Below are positions 1-5,190 of a DNA stretch of 6,447 nucleotides, piece by piece. This DNA comes from Methylobacteriaceae bacterium (GTDB lineage: Bacteria; Pseudomonadota; Alphaproteobacteria; Rhizobiales; Beijerinckiaceae): positions 1 through 6,447 of the forward strand of contig JAISTL010000258.1 of assembly GCA_031272615.1 (NCBI GenBank). The letters run 5' to 3'. Under the pieces are notes generated by a model, which was not told the DNA's origin, did no database searches, and saw only the letters and a list, made by a program, of their open reading frames with translations. Made by a program: the position numbers and the translations under genes. Numbering within the stretch: position 1 is the stretch's first letter; every line of letters begins with the position of its first letter.

Positions 1-143
1 ACGGCGGCTGGGGGGATTTCCGGCCCGACGAATGACGGGGGCCCGGAGGGCATCGAGGCCGCCCGTGGAGCATACCCGACAGAACAGGGGCACGGCAACG
101 CATCGGCGTCAACCCCGCGGCGGATCCATGTGTCCGTTCGCCG
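1..143. other. Window edge downstream of galU; no supported gene
   Basis: No gene can be supported here. On the plus strand, one frame reads GGWGDFRPDE from the window edge and stops with TGA at 33-35, so it could be the last codons of a truncated gene convergent to galU, but ten residues are too few to judge. On the minus strand several frames stay open to the edge from possible starts near 103 and 52, none with a convincing ribosome binding site. I see no clear hairpin plus T-run terminator for galU. Confidence 0.4.
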
Positions 144-1004
144 TTATTTCAACAGCTGCTCCACCTCACGGCGAAAGGTATCCTTCAATTTCGGATCTTT
201 CAGGGCATAGGCGACGTTGGCCAGCAGGAAGCCGATTTTGGAACCGGTGTCATAGGTGCGGCCGTGATAGTGCATGCCGTAGAATTTCTGGGTTTCGGCA
301 AGGCGCAGCATGGCGTCGGTGAGCTGAATCTCGCCCCCCGCCCCCTGCGCCTGGTTTTCCAGCAGACCGAAGATTTCCGGCTGCAGAATGTAGCGCCCGG
401 AAATGATGAAATTCGACGGCGCCGTCCCCTGCGGCGGCTTTTCCACCATGCCGGTGATTTCAAAGGTGTTGCCGAACTTGCTGCCGACGGAGACAATGCC
501 GTAACGGTGGGTTTCCTCCGGGGCCACCTCTTCCACGGCGATGATGTTGTTGCCGTGTTTTTCATAGGCGTCCACCATCTGCTGCATGGAGCCGTGGCTC
601 AGCATATCCGGCAGAATCACCGCGAAGGGTTCGTTGCCGACGATGGAACGGGCGCACCACACCGCGTGTCCGAGGCCGAGGGGGGCCTGCTGGCGGGCGA
701 ACATGGCATAACCGGCCTTGGGCAGGTCACTGCGCAAATCCTGCAGGTCCTGGGTTTTGTTACGCTCCTCGAGAATGCGCTCCAGTTCGTAGGCCTTGTC
801 GAAGTGGTCCTCGATAACCGATTTGCCGCGCCCGGTGATGAAGATGAACTGCTCGATGCCCGCCGCCTTGGCCTCTTCGACCACGTGCTGAATCACCGGG
901 CGATCCACCACGGTCAGCATTTCCTTGGGCATCGCCTTGGTGGCGGGAAGAAAACGGGTGCCGAGTCCGGCGACGGGAAATACAGCCTTGCGAATGGATG
1001 TCAT
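144..1004 (-). CDS. galU: UTP-glucose-1-phosphate uridylyltransferase (GalU)
   Basis: This enzyme makes UDP-glucose from UTP and glucose 1-phosphate in the cytoplasm, feeding envelope polysaccharide, LPS and glycan synthesis. The 286-residue product has the nucleotidyltransferase N-terminal motif AGLGTRFLPATKAMPKEM at about residues 12-29, LPDML with a likely metal-binding Asp133, VEKP at 187-190, and GGEIQLTDA at 223-231, all typical of bacterial GalU. The length fits the family. The frame is open upstream to 1142, but those 46 extra residues are basic low-complexity sequence. The ATG at 1004 is chosen because MTSIRKAVFPVAGLGTRF matches where GalU proteins normally start, and AGGA lies 9 bases upstream (1014-1017). 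It lies 156 bases downstream of rlmE on the same strand, with a candidate promoter in the gap. The family is clear. Closely related sugar-nucleotide transferases are less likely because of the GalU-specific motifs. Confidence 0.96.
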   Translation of the reverse strand: MTSIRKAVFPVAGLGTRFLPATKAMPKEMLTVVDRPVIQHVVEEAKAAGIEQFIFITGRGKSVIEDHFDKAYELERILEERNKTQDLQDLRSDLPKAGYAMFARQQAPLGLGHAVWCARSIVGNEPFAVILPDMLSHGSMQQMVDAYEKHGNNIIAVEEVAPEETHRYGIVSVGSKFGNTFEITGMVEKPPQGTAPSNFIISGRYILQPEIFGLLENQAQGAGGEIQLTDAMLRLAETQKFYGMHYHGRTYDTGSKIGFLLANVAYALKDPKLKDTFRREVEQLLK

Positions 1005-1044
1005 GATGCGTGATCCTGAACGATTCGGTTTTTCTTCTTTCGCA

Positions 1045-1090
1045 GCGCATTGGCCGGGCCGCCGTGATTTCCTCCGCCGCCCGGCCGCGC
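1045..1090 (-). repeat. GC-rich hairpin in the galU leader
   Basis: GGCCGGGC at 1052-1059 is perfectly complementary to GCCCGGCC at 1079-1086, with a 19-base loop. A GCGC pair at 1045-1048 and 1087-1090 extends the stem with a three-base bulge. There is no T-run after the stem on either strand. On the galU strand it is followed by an A-rich stretch, so an intrinsic terminator is unlikely. If the candidate promoter at 1102-1130 is used, the stem would lie at the very 5' end of the galU mRNA. A role in mRNA stability or control is inference. Confidence 0.5.
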
Positions 1091-1101
1091 TGACAACGGA
1101 A

Positions 1102-1130
1102 TTTCTACCATAAGCGACGGTCGCGGACAA
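1102..1130 (-). promoter_or_regulatory. Candidate sigma70-type promoter for galU
   Basis: On the minus strand, TTGTCC (1125-1130) matches the -35 consensus at 4 of 6 positions and TAGAAA (1102-1107) matches the -10 at 4 of 6, with a 17-base spacer. The start of transcription would be near 1095, leaving a leader of about 90 bases before the galU ATG. This would let galU be expressed separately from ppx-rlmE. The match is moderate and was found by eye. Confidence 0.35.
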
Positions 1131-1160
1131 TAACGCCGCCACCGCCGAATGCTTGCATGG

Positions 1161-1865
1161 TTACTTTTGCCGCCCGCGAAAACCCATGGCGAGGAGGTAA
1201 ATCTCCGCCGAGTCGGCGCGACTCGCCGCGGGTTTGACATGCCGGACAGAAGCGAAATCCTGTTTGAGAGAACTCAGCAGCCCGCGCTCGGTGCCGACCT
1301 GGAACACCTTGGCCAGAAACACTCCGCCGGGAGCGAGCACATCCGCGGCGAACAGCGCCGCCGCCTCCACCAACCCCATGATGCGCAAATGATCGGTTTG
1401 TTTGTGGCCGGTGGTGTTGGGCGCCATGTCCGACAACACCACATCGGCCGGGCCGCCCAGCATCGCCTTCACCCGTTGCGGCGCGTCGTCGGCGAGAAAG
1501 TCCAGCAGTTCGAAGTGAACCCCGGGGATGGGTTGAACCGGCAGCAGATCCACCGCCGCCACCAACCCCTTTGCGTCCGGCGGTATGACACCGACCTTTG
1601 CCGCCGCCACCTGGGACCAGCCGCCCGGCGCGGCGCCGAGGTCCGCCACCCGGGCGCCGGGCTTGAGAAACCGGTATTTTTCATCGATTTCCAACAGTTT
1701 GAACGCGGCGCGGGAGCGATAGCCCAGCTTTTTCGCCCGTTCCACATAGGGGTCATTGAGCTGCCGCTGGAGCCACATCCGGGAGGACTGGCTGCGGTTG
1801 CGCGCCGTTTCGACGGTTCGTTTCAGAGCGCGGGCGCCCATTCCCGGTTTTTCTCTTTCTGCCAC
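1161..1865 (-). CDS. rlmE: 23S rRNA (uridine2552-2'-O)-methyltransferase RlmE (FtsJ/RrmJ)
   Basis: This is a SAM-dependent enzyme that 2'-O-methylates U2552 in the A loop of 23S rRNA, a late step in 50S assembly. The 234-residue product has WLQRQLNDPYV at 31-41, the SAM-binding motif DLGAAPGGWSQ at 75-85, SDMAPNTTGH at 145-154, and the K-D-K-E catalytic tetrad at K56, D146, K186 and E221. The frame begins with GTG at 1865, with AAGG about 12 bases upstream. An in-frame ATG at 1841 would give 226 residues, and both agree with the basic 25-30 residue lead before WLQRQL seen in related proteins. With the GTG start it overlaps the 3' end of the ppx gene by 113 bases, and with the ATG by 89. This suggests co-transcription and translational coupling. 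The function is well supported; the exact start is not. Confidence 0.95.
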   Translation of the reverse strand: MAEREKPGMGARALKRTVETARNRSQSSRMWLQRQLNDPYVERAKKLGYRSRAAFKLLEIDEKYRFLKPGARVADLGAAPGGWSQVAAAKVGVIPPDAKGLVAAVDLLPVQPIPGVHFELLDFLADDAPQRVKAMLGGPADVVLSDMAPNTTGHKQTDHLRIMGLVEAAALFAADVLAPGGVFLAKVFQVGTERGLLSSLKQDFASVRHVKPAASRADSAEIYLLAMGFRGRQK

Positions 1866-3042
1866 TGCCAGCCGGCCTTCCCTTCTGCTTCATCGCCCCG
1901 GAACGCGGCGCGTTCTTCTGCCCGTTATTCCGGAACGCGTTCCATACGTTGTCCTTGCGCATCATGCTCATCAAAATGCCTTCACGCAAGCCCCGATCGG
2001 CAATACGCAACCGTTCACAGGGGAAAGTCCGCCGGATGGCCTCGAGAATCGCGCAGCCGGCAAGAACCAGTTCCGCCCGTTCCGGGCCGATGCAGCGATG
2101 GGCCAGCCGTTCGGCGAAGCTCATCATCGCCACTTCGCCGATGACCTTTTCCACTTCATCGTTGCTCATCCACATGCCGTCGACCCGGGTGCGGTTATAG
2201 CGCGGCAAATCGAGGAAAATCCCGCCGATGGTCGTCACGGTTCCCGACGCGCCGAGCAGGTGGACGTCCCTGCCGGACATGGCCGGTCGGGCGCGATGGG
2301 CAAAGGTTTCCAGCATTTGAATGACGTCGGCGACCATCTCCTCGAACACCGTCGGTTCCAGCATGCGGCCGGCGTACCGCTCGGCCAGCGGCACAACGCC
2401 GGCGGGCAGCGAATCCCAGGCGCGGATCAACCGGCACGGGTCCTGCTCCACCGAGCCGATTTTGCCTCTCAGCCAGGCGATTTCCGTTGAGCCGCCGCCG
2501 ATATCGAAGATGATGACGGAACGCGCGGTCGGGTCCACCAGGGAGGCGCAACCGGCGGTGGCCAGCCGGACTTCGGTTTTGTGAGAAATGATTTCGAGAT
2601 TGAGCCCCAGTTCATGCCGTATCCGGGTGACGAACCCGGGGCCGTTCTCGGCCATTCGGCAGGCCTCGGTCGCCACCAGACGCATCCGGGTCACCTTGCG
2701 GGAGCGGATTTTACCGCGGCATACCGCCAGAGCCTCCAAGGTCCGCTCCATCGCCGAATCGGAAATGCGGCGCGTTTGCGAAACCCCCTCACCGAGCCGG
2801 ACGATTCGCGAAAAGGCGTCGATGACGGTGAAACCGCCGGCATCGGGCTCGGCAATCAGCAAACGGCAGTTATTGGTGCCCAGATCCAGCGCACAGTACA
2901 CCGCCGTCTGCCGGCGGTTGAGATAAAAACGCCCGCTCCGCCTCGGGGTGTTCATCGCCCCGAGCCCGGTTTCGCCCGCGTTTTCCTTTGCCCGCTTGGG
3001 GGTCTGGTCCTGCGCTTCTGCCTGAGCACATCCAACCGTCAT
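1753..3042 (-). CDS. ppx: Ppx/GppA-family phosphatase (exopolyphosphatase or pppGpp phosphatase)
   Basis: The family hydrolyses terminal phosphates of inorganic polyphosphate and/or pppGpp, linking phosphate storage with the stringent response. The 429-residue product has the actin-like ATPase fold motifs in order: DLGTNNCRLLIA (53-64), TEACR (125-129), ISHKTEVRLA with likely catalytic Glu157, FDIGGGSTE (179-187), LLGASGTVTTIGG (262-274) and ADRGLREGIL (348-357). The extra C-terminal HD-like domain of long Ppx proteins is absent. Instead, a basic tail rich in R, K, G, P and Q runs from about residue 370 and overlaps rlmE. ATG at 3042 is chosen because AAGG lies 10 bases upstream, and a candidate promoter places transcription start about 24 bases before it. 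TTG at 3051 or ATG at 2955 are alternatives; the latter would remove 29 weakly conserved residues. Sequence alone does not separate Ppx from GppA activity, so the symbol is provisional. Confidence 0.9.
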   Translation of the reverse strand: MTVGCAQAEAQDQTPKRAKENAGETGLGAMNTPRRSGRFYLNRRQTAVYCALDLGTNNCRLLIAEPDAGGFTVIDAFSRIVRLGEGVSQTRRISDSAMERTLEALAVCRGKIRSRKVTRMRLVATEACRMAENGPGFVTRIRHELGLNLEIISHKTEVRLATAGCASLVDPTARSVIIFDIGGGSTEIAWLRGKIGSVEQDPCRLIRAWDSLPAGVVPLAERYAGRMLEPTVFEEMVADVIQMLETFAHRARPAMSGRDVHLLGASGTVTTIGGIFLDLPRYNRTRVDGMWMSNDEVEKVIGEVAMMSFAERLAHRCIGPERAELVLAGCAILEAIRRTFPCERLRIADRGLREGILMSMMRKDNVWNAFRNNGQKNAPRSGAMKQKGRPAGSGRKRKTGNGRPRSETNRRNGAQPQPVLPDVAPAAAQ

Positions 3043-3072
3043 GCCATCCAAGCCTTATGTTTTTGTTATGCT

Positions 3073-3102
3073 CAGATAGCCTTTTATTCGCCCGTTTGGC
3101 AA
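3073..3102 (-). promoter_or_regulatory. Candidate sigma70-type promoter for ppx-rlmE
   Basis: In an AT-rich stretch that stands out from the GC-rich surroundings, the minus strand has TTGCCA (3097-3102, 5 of 6 to the -35 consensus), an 18-base spacer and TATCTG (3073-3078, 3 of 6 to the -10). Transcription would start near 3066, leaving a short leader with AAGG before the ATG at 3042. The -10 is weak, so this is a candidate only. Confidence 0.35.
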
Positions 3103-3213
3103 TAAGTTTTTGCATATTTGTTGGATACAAAAAACGTCCGACGCGCAAAACGCCGGCCCAGGCGCCGTTACGAAAAGAGAAACCCGGGTCTGAACGCGGC
3201 GGGAAGCGGCGGT

Positions 3214-3783
3214 TCAGTCTTTCGCCCGCTCGACATAGGAGCCGTCAGCCGTCATGACGACGATGCGGGTACCGGCGGTGATATGCGGCGGCACCAGGGC
3301 GCGCATCCCGTTGGACAGAGTCGCCGGCTTATAGGACGATGACGCCGTCTGCCCCTTGACCACCGGTTCCGTGTCCACCACCTCGAGGGTGACACGCTGG
3401 GGCAGTTCCAAAGCAATGGCCTGTCCTTCGTGAATCGACAGAATCACGTTCATGCCTTCCTGCAGATACACCGACTGGTCGCCGACGATATCGGGGGAAA
3501 CCGCCAACTGGTCATAGGTGTCGGGATTCATGAAATGAAAGCCCTCGGCATCGGAATAAAGGAAGGTGTGCGGGCGATCCTCCACCGTGGCTTTCTCGAT
3601 CTGCTCCATGGTGCGGTAACGAACGGAGGTTTTGACGCCATCGGAAATGCGCCGCAAATCCATCTGGGTCACCGGCGTGCCCTTGCCGGGAAAAATGTTT
3701 TCCGCCGACATCACCACATAGAGACGCCCATCTTCCAGTTCCACCACGTTGCCTTTGCGCAGCGTCAAAGCATTGACTTTCAC
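3214..3783 (-). CDS. efp: Elongation factor P (EF-P), lysine-34 type
   Basis: EF-P binds between the ribosomal P and E sites and promotes peptide-bond formation at consecutive prolines. The 189-residue product has the usual length and three-domain layout. The domain I loop reads FPGKGTPV, placing K34 exactly at the site modified in Escherichia coli. The conserved stretch [14 protein letters not shown] is at 141-154, and the C-terminus ends SYVERAKD. The only suitable start is GTG at 3783: the sequence [12 protein letters not shown] begins at the expected point, AAGGA lies 9 bases upstream (3793-3797), and there is an in-frame TGA a few codons further up without another good start. It is transcribed away from epmA-epmB, which encode the enzymes expected to beta-lysylate K34. 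The protein itself has a Pro-Pro pair (P165-P166). A strong hairpin lies just upstream of its Shine-Dalgarno sequence. Confidence 0.97.
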   Translation of the reverse strand: MKVNALTLRKGNVVELEDGRLYVVMSAENIFPGKGTPVTQMDLRRISDGVKTSVRYRTMEQIEKATVEDRPHTFLYSDAEGFHFMNPDTYDQLAVSPDIVGDQSVYLQEGMNVILSIHEGQAIALELPQRVTLEVVDTEPVVKGQTASSSYKPATLSNGMRALVPPHITAGTRIVVMTADGSYVERAKD

Positions 3784-3792
3784 GAGTTCGAT

Positions 3793-3797
3793 TCCTT
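3793..3797 (-). promoter_or_regulatory. Ribosome binding site of efp
   Basis: AAGGA on the minus strand, 9 bases before the GTG at 3783. It decides the start of efp, which has no in-frame ATG at its expected N-terminus. Confidence 0.75.
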
Positions 3798-3805
3798 CAT
3801 TCTCC

Positions 3806-3838
3806 GTCTTCCGCCGGCGACATCACCCCGCGGAAGAC
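3806..3838 (-). repeat. 9-bp perfect hairpin in the efp leader
   Basis: GTCTTCCGC at 3806-3814 pairs perfectly with GCGGAAGAC at 3830-3838 around a 15-base loop. Two more C-G pairs are possible beyond a two-base bulge. On the efp strand the stem ends 8 bases before the Shine-Dalgarno sequence. No T-run follows on either strand, so a terminator is unlikely. A role in efp translation or mRNA stability is inference. Confidence 0.6.
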
Positions 3839-3875
3839 ACGGACAGCCACACCCACGCTGTTCACCGCCTGTCGC

Positions 3876-3890
3876 AAACAACGCTTGTTT
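3876..3890. repeat. Short palindrome, possible operator
   Basis: AAACAA (3876-3881), three bases CGC, then TTGTTT (3885-3890) form a perfect 6+3+6 palindrome between efp and epmA. It sits about 90 bases upstream of the efp start, where a promoter or operator would be expected. Short palindromes also occur by chance, and I do not recognise the regulator. Confidence 0.3.
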
Positions 3891-4031
3891 TCATGACACG
3901 CGACTACCCTATTTCGGCAGAAATCTCCAGTGCTAATTGTCGTCATCGGCAGGTTTTCGCTCTTTCATTTCTCTGCCCGCGCGTGTTATGGGCGGAGCGA
4001 TGAACCCTCCGGAGCAAATTTCGGCCCCACA

Positions 4032-4054
4032 GAATTGATGTGCGGTCACAATTC
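4032..4054. repeat. Short interrupted dyad, possible operator upstream of epmA
   Basis: GAATTG (4032-4037) and CAATTC (4049-4054) are inverted repeats separated by 11 bases, centred about 95 bases before the epmA start. The right half contains TCACA, as in CRP sites, but the left half does not match TGTGA at the required distance, so it is not a standard CRP or FNR box. Confidence 0.3.
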
Positions 4055-4079
4055 GCGCCGGATTCCTCACGTTGCGGCA

Positions 4080-4119
4080 TTTTCCCGTGGTAAAACCGGT
4101 GTCGGCTTTTCACGGAAAA
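4080..4119 (+). repeat. Hairpin in the epmA leader
   Basis: TTTTCCCGTG at 4080-4089 pairs with CACGGAAAA at 4111-4119, giving nine base pairs with one bulged C and a 21-base loop. The stem ends 6 bases before the epmA Shine-Dalgarno sequence. No T-run follows, so it does not look like a terminator. It resembles the efp leader hairpin in position and partly in sequence. Confidence 0.5.
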
Positions 4120-4125
4120 CGCTCC

Positions 4126-4130
4126 AAAGG
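4126..4130 (+). promoter_or_regulatory. Ribosome binding site of epmA
   Basis: AAAGG seven bases before the ATG at 4138. It supports this start over an upstream in-frame ATG at 4072 that would run through the leader hairpin. Confidence 0.7.
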
Positions 4131-4137
4131 CCGTTTC

Positions 4138-5190
4138 ATGATCGACTCCTCCCCCTGGTGGACCCCACTCTCCCACGCCGACCGGCGGCTGTTTCTGCTG
4201 AGCCGCAACCGCATCGCCGCCGCTGTCCGGGCGTATTTCGACAGCCGAGGATTCGTCGAGGTGGACCCGTGCGTGCTGCAAACCTCGCCCGGCAACGAAA
4301 CCCATCTTCACGCCTTCGCAACCACCCTCACCACGGCCGACGGGCGCAGCGCCGGGCTCCATCTCCACACGTCGCCGGAATTCGCCTGCAAAAAACTGCT
4401 GGCCGCCGGAGAAAGACGGCTGTTCACCCTGAGTCACGCCTTCCGCAACCGGGAACGCGACGCCCTGCACCATCCGGAATTCACCATGCTCGAATGGTAT
4501 CGCGCGGACGAGCCCTATACGACCCTGATGGAGGATTGTATCGGTTTGGCGCGGCTGGCGGCGGACGCGGCGGGAACCGGAGAACTCGTTTTCCGCGGCG
4601 TCCGCATCAACCCCTTCGCCGTACCGGAGCATCTCAGCGTCGCCGACGCCTTCAAGCGCTACGCCCGGATTGACCTTCTCTCCACCATCGACGACAACGG
4701 AGAAACCGATGCCGGGAAGCTCCGCTCGCTGCTTGCCGCCAAGGGCATCCGCACCGCCGACGACGACACGTGGTCGGACATGTTCTCGCGGGTGCTGGTG
4801 GAGAAAATCGAGCCGCACTTGGGGATGGAGTGCCTGACCATACTGGACCGCTACCCGGTTGCCGAAGCGGCGCTGGCGCGACCGTGCCCGTACTCGCGCC
4901 GCGAAGCCGAACGTTTTGAACTGTTCGCCTGCGGCGTCGAACTGGCCAACGGCTTCGGCGAACTCACCGACGCCGATGAACAGCGGCGGCGGTTCACTTT
5001 GGAAATGGCTGAAAAGCAGCGCATCTACGGCGAAAGCCTGCCGCTGGACGAGGAGTTTCTGGCGGCGCTCAGGCTGATGCCCGAGGCAAGCGGCGCGGCG
5101 ATGGGCTTTGACCGCCTGGTCATGCTGGCCACCCATGCGCCGCGCATCGACCTCACGCTGTGGGCGCCGGTTCCGGAGGTTCCCGCGTGA
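4138..5190 (+). CDS. epmA: EF-P beta-lysine ligase EpmA (PoxA/GenX/YjeA)
   Basis: EpmA is a class II lysyl-tRNA synthetase paralogue that activates (R)-beta-lysine with ATP and joins it to K34 of EF-P instead of to tRNA. The 350-residue product is slightly longer than the 325-residue E. coli protein and lacks the N-terminal OB-fold anticodon domain of LysRS. Visible motifs are motif 1 (RAYFDSRGFVEVD, 31-43), HTSPEF (77-82), motif 2 (FRNRERDALHHPEFTMLEWY, 102-121), ELANGFGEL (268-276) and motif 3 (GAAMGFDRLVML, 319-330). Ala321 stands where E. coli EpmA has Ala298 and LysRS has Gly, a residue tied to choosing beta-lysine. The ATG at 4138 has AAAGG 7 bases upstream. The stop overlaps the epmB start, and efp is divergent next door, which strongly supports this function over a truncated LysRS. 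Confidence 0.95.
   Translation: MIDSSPWWTPLSHADRRLFLLSRNRIAAAVRAYFDSRGFVEVDPCVLQTSPGNETHLHAFATTLTTADGRSAGLHLHTSPEFACKKLLAAGERRLFTLSHAFRNRERDALHHPEFTMLEWYRADEPYTTLMEDCIGLARLAADAAGTGELVFRGVRINPFAVPEHLSVADAFKRYARIDLLSTIDDNGETDAGKLRSLLAAKGIRTADDDTWSDMFSRVLVEKIEPHLGMECLTILDRYPVAEAALARPCPYSRREAERFELFACGVELANGFGELTDADEQRRRFTLEMAEKQRIYGESLPLDEEFLAALRLMPEASGAAMGFDRLVMLATHAPRIDLTLWAPVPEVPA
5175..5180 (+). promoter_or_regulatory. Strong ribosome binding site of epmB inside epmA
   Basis: GGAGGT, a near-perfect anti-16S match, lies six bases before the GTG at 5187. It settles the epmB start at GTG 5187 rather than the in-frame GTG at 5160, and implies coupled translation with epmA. Confidence 0.8.

Larger units (their letters stand above)
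3784..4137. other. Divergent efp/epmA intergenic region without a gene
   Basis: These 354 bases separate two divergent start codons. No conserved protein or tRNA is visible. They hold two leader hairpins (3806-3838 and 4080-4119), two short dyads (3876-3890 and 4032-4054) and a small open frame with a Pro-Pro codon pair (3988-4038). I could not find a convincing -35/-10 pair for either direction, although both promoters are expected here. Confidence 0.7.

Noticed and set aside
264..1013. 249-codon plus-strand frame opposite galU
   Set aside because: A shadow of galU; its residues are mirror-strand reading of conserved GalU motifs.
1005..1142. N-terminal extension of GalU to 1142
   Set aside because: The extra 46 residues are basic low-complexity sequence covering the promoter and hairpin; the ATG at 1004 has a Shine-Dalgarno sequence and the normal GalU N-terminus.
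1149..2144. 331-codon plus-strand frame opposite rlmE and the end of ppx
   Set aside because: It is antisense to two genes with conserved catalytic residues and shows no domain of its own.
3129..3164. Intrinsic terminator after efp (short stem near six A on the plus strand)
   Set aside because: CGCC-N6-GGCG has only four pairs and lies 16 bases from the T-run on the efp strand; not strong enough to annotate.
4035..4050. CRP/FNR box upstream of epmA
   Set aside because: Only the right half (TCACA) fits; the left half TTGAT does not give the needed symmetry at the proper spacing.
3943..5136. 397-codon open frame antisense to epmA
   Set aside because: It lies opposite a gene with full EpmA motifs, has no recognisable domain, and is the kind of long antisense frame GC-rich codon use creates.
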